DNA of 25,571 nucleotides from an uncultured Clostridium sp. (GTDB lineage: Bacteria; Bacillota; Clostridia; Lachnospirales; Lachnospiraceae): the NCBI GenBank assembly GCA_958442925.1, contig CAUCIO010000014.1:1-25571 (forward strand), written 5' to 3'. Below the pieces are notes generated by a model, which worked only from the letters and a program-made list of their open reading frames with translations, was not told the origin of the DNA and did not search any database. Position 1 is the stretch's first letter. Each line of letters opens with the position of its first letter. The position numbers and the translations under genes are program-made. Positions 14,652 to 23,303 of this stretch are shown here, piece after piece.

Positions 14652-17195
14652 ATGCATATGGTAAAATTGAGAGACGATTTTTACTGGACTGGAGTCACAG
14701 ACGAGAATCTGCGCGTCTTCGACATCATCATGTACACAGAGTTTGGAACCACCTATAATTCCTATGTATTAAAAGCTGGTGACAAAACCGTCCTGTTTGA
14801 AACTGCCAAAGCAAAATTTTTTGATGACTATATTAAAAAGCTGAATGAAATCATAGATGTCCACCATATTGATTATCTGGTTGTCAGCCATACAGAACCG
14901 GATCACGCAGGAAGCGTGGAACAGCTTCTGGATTTAAGCCCACAGATGAAAATTCTGGCTACCGGCTGTGCCATCGGTTTTTTAAAGGAAATTGTAAACC
15001 GTGATTTTGTCAGCATTCCGGTGAAGGATCACCAGCGAATGGAAATCGGAAACAAGACTCTGCAGTTTCTGATTGTACCGAATCTCCACTGGCCGGACAC
15101 GATGTACACCTTTATTGAAGAGGAACAGATTTTAGTAACCTGTGATTCCTTCGGCTCCCACTATGCCCATCAGGGCGTGCTGGCCAGCACAGTTCCCAGC
15201 CAGGAAGACTATTTGAAGGCAGCCAAATACTACTATGACTGCATTATCGGCCCCTTTAAGCCCTTTATGCTGAAGGCTTTAAACAGGGTAAAAACTATGG
15301 ATATCTCCATGATCTGCACAGGCCACGGCCCGGTGCTTGATACAGCGGAATCCATTAAAACCATCATGCAGAAATATGAAGAGTGGTCCACGCTTATCAA
15401 TCCCAACACGAAAAAAACAGTGGTGATCCCCTATGTCAGCGCCTACGGCTACACAAAAGAGCTGGCAGAAAAGATTGCAGAAGGAATTAAAGACAGCGGC
15501 GATATCGATGTACGTTCCTACGATATGGTGGAAGCGGACAAGGCTGCTGTAGAACAGGAGCTTTTGTTTGCCGATGGTATTCTGCTTGGCACACCTACCA
15601 TTCTCGGTGAAGCTCTGGCCCCTATCTGGGAACTGACCCTCTCCATGTTTGCCGGAACCCACGGCGGAAAATTTGCCGGAGCTTTTGGAAGCTATGGCTG
15701 GAGCGGCGAAGGTGTTCCCCATATATTAGAGCGCTTAAAACAGCTGCGTATGAAAGTAGATGACGGATTCCGTGTACGCTTTAAGCCCAGCCGTTCTGAT
15801 TTGGTGGGGGCCTATGAGTACGGCTACCAGTTCGGCTGCCGCGTATTAAATATCGAATCCTGCAGGCTGAAAAAGACCGGAGCCAGAACTCTGGTAAAAT
15901 GCCTTGTCTGCGGTGAAATTTTCGATTCCTCCCTGGAAATCTGTCCTGTCTGCGGCGTTGGAAAAGAAAACTTCATTCCTGCTGAAGCAGAGGAAAATAC
16001 CTTCTTCAACGATACAAAGGAATACTATGTGATTCTTGGAAACGGAACTGCCGGTCTGAATGCAGCCAAAGCCATACGCCAGCGCGATAAGACAGGAGCG
16101 GTCATTATGATTTCCAACGAAGCCTATCCTTCCTATAACCGGCCTATGCTGACAAAGAGTATGCTGGCTTCCCTGACTCCGGAGCAGATTGCAGTCGAAA
16201 CAGAGAGCTGGTACGAAGCAAACAACATTTACCAGATACTTGGAAGAACTGCTGTCTCTGTGGATACAAAAAAATCTGAGGTCATTCTGGATGACGGCAG
16301 CCAGATTCACTTTACCAGACTGATTTACGCCCTGGGAAGCGAAAGCTTCATTCCTCCGATTCCAGGCAGCGGCAGAGAACAGGTTATCGCTGTCCGCCGT
16401 ATCAGCGATGTTGAAAAAATTTCCAGCCTTCTGAAAACCTCAAAAACTGCCGTTGTTATCGGCGGAGGCGTGCTGGGACTGGAAGCGGCCTGGGAACTGA
16501 AAAAAGCCGGTCTTTCCGTTACGGTTCTGGAAGCGGCGCCTATGCTGATGGGACGCCAGCTGGATGCCACAGCCGGATCCATTCTGGAAGAAATAAGCAG
16601 ACGAAACGGTATTTCCATTCATACCGGTGTTTCCATCACCTCTATTGACGGGGATGAAACCGGCGCTGTAAGCGGCGTTTCCCTCTCTTCCGGAGAGGTA
16701 CTCCCGGCTGACCTTGTCATCGTATCTGCCGGTGTACGCGCTAATACAGCCCTGGCCCAGGAAATGGGTCTGAAAACAGAAAAGGCAGTCGTTGTAAACA
16801 GCCGGATGGAGACAGGGATGAAACATGTCTATGCCTGCGGAGACTGTGCTGAGTATAAGGGAGCCAATTTTGCTATCTGGCCGGAGGCCTCTGAGCAGGG
16901 CCGCGTTGCCGGAGCTAACGCGGCAGGCGATGAACTGGAATACCGCCCTGTATCCTCCGCCCTCACCTTTAACGGCATGAACACCTCTCTCTATGCCGCT
17001 GGAGATAATGGAAAGAATCCGAACCTGCTTTACAAAACTGTAGAATTTAAAGATATGGGAAAAGAACAGTACCGAAAGCTTTACTTCCTGAATAACCGTC
17101 TGTGCGGTGTCATTCTTATCGGCGATCTGTCCCAGATGGCCCGGATGACAGAATTTCTGGAGCAGCATGCTTCCTACAACGAAGTTATGAAATAA
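14652..17195 (+). CDS. Class F flavodiiron protein: FDP + rubredoxin + NADH:rubredoxin oxidoreductase fusion
   Basis: An 847-residue cytoplasmic protein with four modules. Residues 1-250: metallo-beta-lactamase-like diiron domain with ligands H80, E82, D84, H85, H146, D165 and H225, all present. Residues 255-400: flavodoxin FMN domain (VVIPYVSAYGYTKELAEKI; GTPTILGEALAPIW). Residues 417-434: rubredoxin iron site with C417, C420, C431 and C434 and unusually short spacing. Residues 457-847: FAD/NAD(P)H oxidoreductase with VILGNGTAGLNAA and VVIGGGVLGLEAA dinucleotide folds and VYACGDCAEY. This layout matches class F FDPs such as the C. difficile enzyme described as an NADH:oxygen oxidoreductase. 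It should reduce O2 to water (possibly peroxide or NO too) in one polypeptide, protecting an anaerobe from oxygen. AGGAGG lies 7 nt before the ATG; a second ATG is at 14658. It is monocistronic. Confidence 0.95.
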   Translation: MHMVKLRDDFYWTGVTDENLRVFDIIMYTEFGTTYNSYVLKAGDKTVLFETAKAKFFDDYIKKLNEIIDVHHIDYLVVSHTEPDHAGSVEQLLDLSPQMKILATGCAIGFLKEIVNRDFVSIPVKDHQRMEIGNKTLQFLIVPNLHWPDTMYTFIEEEQILVTCDSFGSHYAHQGVLASTVPSQEDYLKAAKYYYDCIIGPFKPFMLKALNRVKTMDISMICTGHGPVLDTAESIKTIMQKYEEWSTLINPNTKKTVVIPYVSAYGYTKELAEKIAEGIKDSGDIDVRSYDMVEADKAAVEQELLFADGILLGTPTILGEALAPIWELTLSMFAGTHGGKFAGAFGSYGWSGEGVPHILERLKQLRMKVDDGFRVRFKPSRSDLVGAYEYGYQFGCRVLNIESCRLKKTGARTLVKCLVCGEIFDSSLEICPVCGVGKENFIPAEAEENTFFNDTKEYYVILGNGTAGLNAAKAIRQRDKTGAVIMISNEAYPSYNRPMLTKSMLASLTPEQIAVETESWYEANNIYQILGRTAVSVDTKKSEVILDDGSQIHFTRLIYALGSESFIPPIPGSGREQVIAVRRISDVEKISSLLKTSKTAVVIGGGVLGLEAAWELKKAGLSVTVLEAAPMLMGRQLDATAGSILEEISRRNGISIHTGVSITSIDGDETGAVSGVSLSSGEVLPADLVIVSAGVRANTALAQEMGLKTEKAVVVNSRMETGMKHVYACGDCAEYKGANFAIWPEASEQGRVAGANAAGDELEYRPVSSALTFNGMNTSLYAAGDNGKNPNLLYKTVEFKDMGKEQYRKLYFLNNRLCGVILIGDLSQMARMTEFLEQHASYNEVMK

Positions 17196-17216
17196 AGCAG
17201 GACTCTGTTTTTCTAT

Positions 17217-17248
17217 AAAAAAGGCAGCCCGGCCGGGCTGCCTTTTTT
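17217..17248. terminator. Bidirectional terminator
   Basis: A_6, then GGCAGCCC (17223-17230), GGCC loop, GGGCTGCC (17235-17242) and T_6: a perfect palindrome with an A run on one side and a T run on the other. It lies 21 nt after the flavodiiron stop and 6 nt beyond the permease stop, so it ends both converging transcripts. Confidence 0.93.
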
Positions 17249-17254
17249 ACAATT

Positions 17255-18616
17255 CTATTTTCTTGCGCGTCTTCTCATTCCCTCATAGACAATAAGTCCG
17301 GCGGCCATCACTGCAATACTTCCCAGAGACATCACAGTGGCCTTCAGCCCGGCCAGACACAGCTGGTTAATAATCACAAACACTCCGCTTCCAATGGCTA
17401 TGGCAGGCATCAGAGGATATCCTGGAACCCGATAGCTTCTCGGCAGATCCGGCTGTATTTTCCTGTACCGAATCACTGCCATAAATGTAAGCGTATAAAA
17501 AGTCCAGCTGGAAAAAACTGCCAGATCTGTCAGCAGGTTAAACTGTCCTGTCATGGACAGCAGGATCCCAAGACCACCTACTAACAGAAGACAATTTCCA
17601 GGCACATAATTTTTATTCAGCTTTGAAAGACTCCTGCTGCCTGGAAACAGTCCCTGTGAGGCCATAAAATAGGCCACTCTGGAACCGGAAAATACAAAGC
17701 CATTGCAGGCGCCGAATACGGAAACAATAATTCCTGCTGATACCAGCCTTCCTCCGGCCTCGCCAAACAGGACAATCGCCACTGCAGAAGCAGGAGCCGG
17801 AAGCTTCGCCAGCTCCTCGGCTGGAAGTACCTGGAGATACGCCAGATTCATGACAAAATACACAGCTGTAATAATAGAAACGCCGCCGATAATAGCCCTC
17901 GGCAGATCCCGCTCTGTATGTTTCATTTCTCCTGAAATAGCGCCTACTGCCGTCCAGCCCTCAAAAGCAAACAGGACCGCCACCATCAGCTGTCCCACAG
18001 CGCTCACCGGATTCACTCCCTCACCCAGCATGGGGGAAAAAGCAGGATAATGGCCCTTTCCCCACAGAAAGCCGAACACCATCAGAAGAATCAGGGGAAT
18101 CATTTTACAGATAGTAAAGATTACCTGAACGCCTCCGCCCACCTTAGATCCCATCATGTTCAAAAAGACAATCAGACAAATCACAGCCGCTGCACAGGGA
18201 ATCACCAAATCATCTCCTATGAACAGCGCTGCCTGCTGGGCGCAGGCTACCGCCAAAGCGGAAACCATGGCCGGGTAAAACAAAATAACCTGAACCCAGC
18301 CTGCCAGAAATCCTGCCTTCGGTCCGTAAACACGGCTCAGATAAGTAGGAATACCTCCTGTTTCTGGAAATAATATGGCAATTTCTGCAAATGTCAAAGC
18401 CGCCGCTATACTTACCAGTCCTGTAATTACCCAGGCAAGCATTCCAAGCCCCGGCGCACCTCCTGTCACACTGTAAATCGCCTGAGGCTTAAAAAAAATA
18501 CCGGAACCAATCACACAGCCCACCACCGTAGAAATTGCCGTAGCAAGCCCCAGCTCCCTCTTAAGCCCCTCGTTTGGGCTGTCTGTCCCCTGATGTCTTC
18601 CTCTCTCCTGCTCCAT
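17255..18616 (-). CDS. APC-family amino acid permease (LAT/SteT-like)
   Basis: A 453-residue membrane transporter with about twelve hydrophobic segments. The first helix has the APC signature VVGCVIGSGIFFKPQAIY (residues about 31-48), with the unwound GSGIF used for amino acid binding; 'FAEIAILFPETGGIPTYLSR', 'FAFEGWTAVGAISGEMK' and 'DLPRSYRVPGYPLMPAIAI' follow the LAT subfamily. Bacterial relatives such as SteT exchange serine and threonine, but the substrate here is not fixed by sequence. The start is preceded by AGAGG at a somewhat long spacing, and the ATG overlaps the TAA of a 16-codon upstream frame (TAATG). A promoter is seen at 18716-18744. It ends at a shared bidirectional terminator. 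Confidence 0.93.
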   Translation of the reverse strand: MEQERGRHQGTDSPNEGLKRELGLATAISTVVGCVIGSGIFFKPQAIYSVTGGAPGLGMLAWVITGLVSIAAALTFAEIAILFPETGGIPTYLSRVYGPKAGFLAGWVQVILFYPAMVSALAVACAQQAALFIGDDLVIPCAAAVICLIVFLNMMGSKVGGGVQVIFTICKMIPLILLMVFGFLWGKGHYPAFSPMLGEGVNPVSAVGQLMVAVLFAFEGWTAVGAISGEMKHTERDLPRAIIGGVSIITAVYFVMNLAYLQVLPAEELAKLPAPASAVAIVLFGEAGGRLVSAGIIVSVFGACNGFVFSGSRVAYFMASQGLFPGSRSLSKLNKNYVPGNCLLLVGGLGILLSMTGQFNLLTDLAVFSSWTFYTLTFMAVIRYRKIQPDLPRSYRVPGYPLMPAIAIGSGVFVIINQLCLAGLKATVMSLGSIAVMAAGLIVYEGMRRRARK

Positions 18617-18715
18617 TATACTGTTCCTCTTTCACTTTCTGCAGCAATCGCTTCCATCTTTTTCATCCTTTTTTCTTCTCATCCAGACAGAATTCCCAGC
18701 CGCATTTTGAGATCT

Positions 18716-18744
18716 ATGATATCATTTTTAAAAGAGCCGGGCAA
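18716..18744 (-). promoter_or_regulatory. Probable promoter of the amino acid permease gene
   Basis: Minus strand: TTGCCC (18744-18739), 17-nt spacer, TATCAT (18721-18716). It is about 100 nt upstream of the permease start and downstream of the ATPase terminator. Both boxes are imperfect. Confidence 0.5.
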
Positions 18745-18764
18745 CCAGTAAATCCCCTGAATTT

Positions 18765-18827
18765 CTGTTTTTCTGTACAGAAAAACAGAGTCCCTTCAAA
18801 AAGCCAATTCTTTTCAAAAGGACTCTG
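18765..18827 (-). terminator. ATPase terminator with adjoining 24-bp palindrome
   Basis: Minus strand: CAGAGTCC (18827-18820) pairs with GGACTCTG (18793-18786), with further imperfect pairing inside, and is followed by TTTTTCTG. The T run belongs to a perfect 24-bp palindrome (half-site CTGTTTTTCTGT) at 18765-18788. The hairpin begins 8 nt after the ATPase stop. Confidence 0.8.
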
Positions 18828-18834
18828 CAGCATA

Positions 18835-21510
18835 TTAATTCAGAGAAACTCCGCGTTTCTTTTCAACTGCTCTCTCTACAGCCTTTTCTGTTTCCATAAT
18901 CGGAATAATCAAGGCGGAAAGCAGCAGGGCAGCTCCATATTCCATCATAGAAATATGTTCGAACTCAAAGGCTTCCCTGAGCGCTGGCACATAAATGACA
19001 ACCGTAGTACATACAAGAGACAGAATAAAGGATCCAATCAGGTACTTATTCTGCTTCGGCAGCGTAAAAATAGAATGTCTTCTGGAACGCATATTAAAGG
19101 AGTGGAAAATCTGTACCATGGACAGTGTCAGAAAAGCCATGGTCATTCCATCTGGAGAATCTGTAATCTCCCACACACCTGATTCCATATAGTGTCCCAG
19201 GAAGTATGCCGCCATGGTGAGCACCGTAATCACAATCCCCTGGAATACAATATCAAATCCCATGCCATTTGCAAAAATTCCATCTTTAGAATTTCTCGGC
19301 GGTCTCTGCATTGTATCCTTCTCTGCTTCCTCCATTCCCAGGGAAATAGCCGGGAAGCAGTCTGTAATCAGATTGATCCAGAGCAGGTGAACTGGCTTTA
19401 AAATCGTAAAGCCCATCAGGGTAGCCATAAATACAGAAATGACTTCCGCCAGGTTTGCAGACAGCAGGAACTGAATCGCCTTTCTGATATTGTCGTAAAT
19501 TCTGCGTCCCTCTGCCACAGCAGAAACAATTGTCGCAAAGTTATCGTCAGCCAGCACCATATCTGCTACGTTCTTTGTAACATCCGTTCCCGTAATTCCC
19601 ATTCCAATTCCAATATCTGCCGATTTGATGGAAGGGGCGTCGTTGACACCATCTCCTGTCATAGCTGTAATCTTTCCCAGCTTCTTCCAGGCTTTTACAA
19701 TACGCACCTTGTGTTCTGGCTGAACTCTGGCATAAACAGAGTAATTCTGAATGGTTCTGTCCAGCTCTTCATCAGAAATAGCATTTAATTCAGCGCCTGT
19801 AACAGCCTTCTGACCTTCCGCCAGAATTCCCAGCTGCCTTGCAATGGCTGCTGCTGTATCCCTGTGATCTCCTGTAATCATAATCGGCCGGATTCCGGCG
19901 CTGCGGCACTGGTCAATGGCCTCTTTCACCTCCGGACGGATCGGGTCTATCATTCCGGAAAGTCCCAGATAGGTTAAATCCTTCTCAATGGCCGCTGGAG
20001 CCGCATTCTCCGGCATGATATCATAAGTCTTATAAGCGGCGCAGAGTACGCGCAGCGCCTGATCTGCCAGCTTTTTATTTTCCTCCAGGATATGCCGTTT
20101 TATCTCATCTGTCATCGGCACTTCCTGTCCATCTACATAAGCCTTTGTACAAAGCCTTAAGACCTCATCCGGCGCTCCCTTGGTAAACTGTATGAAGCCT
20201 CCGTCTGGACTGCTGTGAATAGTGGACATCATCTTTCTCATAGAGTCAAAAGGCGCTTCCCCGACTCTCTCATATGTTTTCTTCAGCTCGTCCTTGGGCA
20301 TTCCGGCCTTTAACGCATCATTTACAAGGGCACACTCTGTGGGCTCTCCCACTGCCTCTCCCTGTTCCAGCTCTGCATCACAGCAGAGTGCCATTGCCTT
20401 AATCAGGAAATTTTCATCTGCAGCAGAATGTTCCACCACTGTCATCTTGTTCTGAGTCAGGGTTCCTGTCTTGTCAGAACAGATAATCTGGGTACAGCCC
20501 AGAGTCTCCACTGCTGTCAGCTTTCTGATAATCGCATGATTTTTAGACATTTTTGTAACGCCGATAGATAACAGAATCGTCACAACAGCTGCCAGGCCTT
20601 CCGGGATCGCTGCCACAGCCAGTGATACCGCTATCATAAAGGTATTCAGCACCAGTCCGCTGTCAACGCCGGTTCCGCTGATCATGCTTCGGGCAATATT
20701 GACACCAAATACCAGTGCGCAGATACCCAGCACTATCACTGTCAGGATCTTGGAAAGCTGATTTAACTTCATCTGAAGAGGTGTCTCCTCTTCTTTCGCA
20801 CTGGCTATCGCATCAGCAATTTTTCCCATCTCCGTATCCATCGCTGTCCCACAGATCACTGCCTTTCCGCGTCCGTATACTACGGTAGAACCCATGTACA
20901 CCATATTTTTCCGGTCGCCTAAAGGCACTTCTCCATTCTCATCTGCAGAAACTGGTTCCTCCGTCTTTTCCACTGCTACTGACTCTCCTGTCAGAGCAGC
21001 CTCCTCTACCTTCATAGAGGCGCATTCAATGATTCTTGCATCTGCCGGAACAGCATCTCCTGCCTCTAAAATCACAATGTCGCCTGGAACCAGTTCCTCG
21101 GATTTGACTGTCATCTGGTGGCCGCCGCGGATGACCTTCGACGTAGCAGCCGCTATCTGCTGCAGCGCCTCAATAGCCGCTTCAGCCTTAGATTCCTGAT
21201 ATACACCCAGCACAGCGTTAATCACAACTACCAGCATAATGATAATTGTATCTGCAAAGCTCTCGCCCCGGTGAACCGCTGTAATTCCAGATACCACAGC
21301 CGCCGCTATAAGCACCAGAATCATAGGATCTGTCAGCTCTGACACAAACTTGTGAAGAAGGCTTTCCTTTTTGCCTTCTTTCAGCTTATTGGAACCATGT
21401 TCCGCAAGCCGTCTGGCAGCCTCCTCCTGCGTCAGGCCGCTGTCGGATGCATTCAGATTTTTCATCACCTCTTCGTGGGGTAAAAGGTATTCTTTTCTGT
21501 TTTCACTCAT
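18835..21510 (-). CDS. P2-type cation-transporting ATPase (Ca2+/Mn2+ class)
   Basis: An 891-residue P-type ATPase that pumps a divalent cation out across the membrane. Actuator motif TGES is at 174-177, the phosphorylated aspartate is D346 in DKTGTLT, the nucleotide domain has FTKGAPDEVL, and the hinge has MITGDHRDTA and MTGDGVNDAPS. The ion-site helices carry AVAAIPEGL with E304 in M4 and NLITDCFPAISLGME in M6, placing it with SERCA/PMCA-like bacterial Ca2+ pumps (Listeria LMCA1-like). The yybP-ykoY riboswitch upstream argues that Mn2+ is the physiological signal, as for other P-type ATPases under this RNA. The start has an AAGGAT/GAAGG site nearby. It is monocistronic. Confidence 0.95.
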   Translation of the reverse strand: MSENRKEYLLPHEEVMKNLNASDSGLTQEEAARRLAEHGSNKLKEGKKESLLHKFVSELTDPMILVLIAAAVVSGITAVHRGESFADTIIIMLVVVINAVLGVYQESKAEAAIEALQQIAAATSKVIRGGHQMTVKSEELVPGDIVILEAGDAVPADARIIECASMKVEEAALTGESVAVEKTEEPVSADENGEVPLGDRKNMVYMGSTVVYGRGKAVICGTAMDTEMGKIADAIASAKEEETPLQMKLNQLSKILTVIVLGICALVFGVNIARSMISGTGVDSGLVLNTFMIAVSLAVAAIPEGLAAVVTILLSIGVTKMSKNHAIIRKLTAVETLGCTQIICSDKTGTLTQNKMTVVEHSAADENFLIKAMALCCDAELEQGEAVGEPTECALVNDALKAGMPKDELKKTYERVGEAPFDSMRKMMSTIHSSPDGGFIQFTKGAPDEVLRLCTKAYVDGQEVPMTDEIKRHILEENKKLADQALRVLCAAYKTYDIMPENAAPAAIEKDLTYLGLSGMIDPIRPEVKEAIDQCRSAGIRPIMITGDHRDTAAAIARQLGILAEGQKAVTGAELNAISDEELDRTIQNYSVYARVQPEHKVRIVKAWKKLGKITAMTGDGVNDAPSIKSADIGIGMGITGTDVTKNVADMVLADDNFATIVSAVAEGRRIYDNIRKAIQFLLSANLAEVISVFMATLMGFTILKPVHLLWINLITDCFPAISLGMEEAEKDTMQRPPRNSKDGIFANGMGFDIVFQGIVITVLTMAAYFLGHYMESGVWEITDSPDGMTMAFLTLSMVQIFHSFNMRSRRHSIFTLPKQNKYLIGSFILSLVCTTVVIYVPALREAFEFEHISMMEYGAALLLSALIIPIMETEKAVERAVEKKRGVSLN

Positions 21511-21628
21511 ACGCCTTCTATCCTTTCTTTCTGTATTCGAACTTCTGCCAGTATCTGTCTCCTGTCCTATAGTATTCCCCGAAAGCAGCTCTTTTTTCTG
21601 TAAAATGGGAAAGATTTTCCTGTAAAAT
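21511..21628 (-). other. Leader between riboswitch terminator and ATPase start
   Basis: This 118-nt part of the ATPase leader follows the riboswitch terminator. I see only the ribosome binding site region near 21515-21527 and no gene or further strong structure. The whole 21511-21917 gap is accounted for by this leader, the riboswitch with terminator, the ATPase promoter, and the poorly defined start region of the divergent glycosyltransferase gene. Confidence 0.5.
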
Positions 21629-21670
21629 AAAAAAAGACGTTCAGCATATCTTGCATATGCTAAAAGTCTT
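21629..21670 (-). terminator. Riboswitch-controlled intrinsic terminator
   Basis: Minus strand: AAGAC, TTTT, AGCATAT, loop, ATATGCT, GAAC, GTCTT: two stacked stems separated by a 4x4 internal loop, then TTTTTTTATTTT. Its 5' arm contains the 3' strand of riboswitch P1 (CTTTTA), so aptamer folding and terminator folding compete. Confidence 0.85.
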
Positions 21671-21766
21671 GTCTTTCTGCAAAAGCAAAGCGGTATACAG
21701 AAACCATACAGCCACCGGGTTGACGCCGGGAAGTGTTGACTGTATGAAGATAACTACTCCCTTTTA
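21661..21766 (-). ncRNA. yybP-ykoY family manganese riboswitch aptamer
   Basis: Minus strand begins TAAAAGGGAGTAG and later has CAACACTTCCCGGCGTCAAC, GTGGCTGTATGG, ATACCGC and CAAGACTTTTA. The GGGAGTAG and CAAGACTTTT boxes and the final order match the yybP-ykoY consensus as I know it. P1 is formed by TAAAAG (21766-21761) with CTTTTA (21666-21661). This family binds Mn2+ and usually turns on transcription of exporters, including P-type ATPases. Here the gene downstream is a P2-type ATPase. Confidence 0.88.
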
Positions 21767-21801
21767 ACTCTATATTCAGAAGTTCTTTCTTTTCATTTCC
21801 T

Positions 21802-21831
21802 ATTGTATAACATCTGTTAAAGATGTGTCAA
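21802..21831 (-). promoter_or_regulatory. Promoter of the riboswitch-ATPase transcript
   Basis: Minus strand: TTGACA (21831-21826); -10 either TACAAT (21807-21802, 18-nt spacer) or TATACA (21809-21804, 16-nt spacer). The spacer carries ACATCT-5nt-AGATGT. The transcript would start about 30 nt before the aptamer. Confidence 0.7.
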
Positions 21832-21917
21832 CTGATTTTTCTTGTAGCATATCTTTTATTTTTCCTGTATGATAGTCCTAGAATACAATTTATTTACAAG
21901 AATACAGGAGTATTACC

Positions 21918-23258
21918 ATGAACCCGAATCACCAAACATTTCCGCCTGTCTCAGGCGCTGTAAACATACTAAGTATCACTGCCCAGAAGCCTCACAGCAC
22001 AGGAAGCGGAGTATATCTGACTGAGATCGTCCAGGCACTCCACCGCCAGGGATGCCGCCAGGCTGTCCTGGCTGGAATCTGCCGGGAGGATTCCGTCAGC
22101 TTTCCAGAAGACGTTGTCTTTTATCCTGTGTATTACCAGTCTGACCAGATTCCATTTCCCATCTGCGGAATGTCTGATGAAATGCCCTATGAAAGCACTC
22201 GATATCAGGATCTGACACCCACAATGACAGCGCAGTTTCTGAATTCTTTCGGAAAAGTCCTAAAACAGGCCTTAAATGAATTCAAGCCGGATCTGATTAT
22301 CTGTCACCACCTGTACCTTCTGACTGCACTGGCCAGAGAAATCACGCCTGCTGAGAGTACTCAGAATACAAATAAGCCCAGAATTGTCGGAATCTGTCAT
22401 GGCTCGGATCTGCGTCAGTTTAAAAAAAATCCCATGAATCGTGACTACATCCGCTCACAGATCCGCTGTCTCGATACGATCTGGTGCCTCCACAGAGAGC
22501 AGGGCCAGGAAATTATACGGCTGTTTGGCTGCAGCCCTGAAAAGGTTAAGATTCTGGGAACTGGCTATAACAGTCTGATTTTTAAAAAAATATCCCCACT
22601 GTTGGCAGAGCATAAAATTGCAAATTCCGAACAGTCCCCATCTCCAGGCAGAATCCGTCTGATATTTGCCGGAAAGCTGTCTGAAAAAAAAGGGGTAAAA
22701 AGCCTGCTTCGCTCTCTCCGGCTTCTGCCTCCCGATCTGGCAGAACGTCTGTCTCTTACTCTTGCCGGAGGACGGGGAAATCTCCAGGAATTTCAGGAGA
22801 TAAAACAGCTGGCGGATCCAGAACAGGGCTGTCCATGTGCCGTAGAGTTTCCCGGAAGACTGTCTCAGACTGAGCTGGCACAGCAGATGAACCAGTCCGA
22901 TCTGTTCATCCTCCCCTCCTTCTATGAAGGGCTTCCCCTGGTTCTTATCGAGGCTTTGGCCTGTGGTCTCAGACCCATATGCACTGATCTGCCGGGAATC
23001 CGTCCCTGGATGGATGAAAATGTACCGGGACACGGGATTATTTTTGTAGCGCCTCCAGACATGGAACATGAGGACGAACCTGTCGCTTCCTCTCTTCCAG
23101 CCTTTGAGGCAAAACTGGCTGAAGCTATCATCCAGGCTGCCGACTGTATGAGTTGTATGAGTTCTCCAGTGTCCAGACAGGAACGCCTGGACAACAGCCT
23201 GCAGCAGCTTTCCTGGGATGGATTATGTAAACGTCTTTTAGAAGATATAGAAAGATAA
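21918..23258 (+). CDS. GT-B glycosyltransferase, family 4-like
   Basis: A 446-residue cytoplasmic or membrane-associated glycosyltransferase. The N-terminal lobe has ILSITAQKPHSTGSGVYLTE (residues 17-36), a glycine-rich acceptor-site loop, and GICHGSDLRQF (158-168). The C-terminal lobe starts near 248 with LIFAGKLSEKKGVKSLL and has the donor-binding EX7E pair E337 and E345 in PSFYEGLPLVLIEALACG. GT4 enzymes are retaining transferases that move a sugar from a nucleotide donor to a lipid, polysaccharide or small molecule; the acceptor here is unknown. AGGAG lies 8 nt before the ATG. No other envelope genes adjoin it; aroD follows by 45 nt and is probably co-transcribed. Confidence 0.9.
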   Translation: MNPNHQTFPPVSGAVNILSITAQKPHSTGSGVYLTEIVQALHRQGCRQAVLAGICREDSVSFPEDVVFYPVYYQSDQIPFPICGMSDEMPYESTRYQDLTPTMTAQFLNSFGKVLKQALNEFKPDLIICHHLYLLTALAREITPAESTQNTNKPRIVGICHGSDLRQFKKNPMNRDYIRSQIRCLDTIWCLHREQGQEIIRLFGCSPEKVKILGTGYNSLIFKKISPLLAEHKIANSEQSPSPGRIRLIFAGKLSEKKGVKSLLRSLRLLPPDLAERLSLTLAGGRGNLQEFQEIKQLADPEQGCPCAVEFPGRLSQTELAQQMNQSDLFILPSFYEGLPLVLIEALACGLRPICTDLPGIRPWMDENVPGHGIIFVAPPDMEHEDEPVASSLPAFEAKLAEAIIQAADCMSCMSSPVSRQERLDNSLQQLSWDGLCKRLLEDIER

Positions 23259-23303
23259 CTCTGCAAAGTAACAAAGAACAAGCAAAAAAGTGAGGTTTTT
23301 GAC

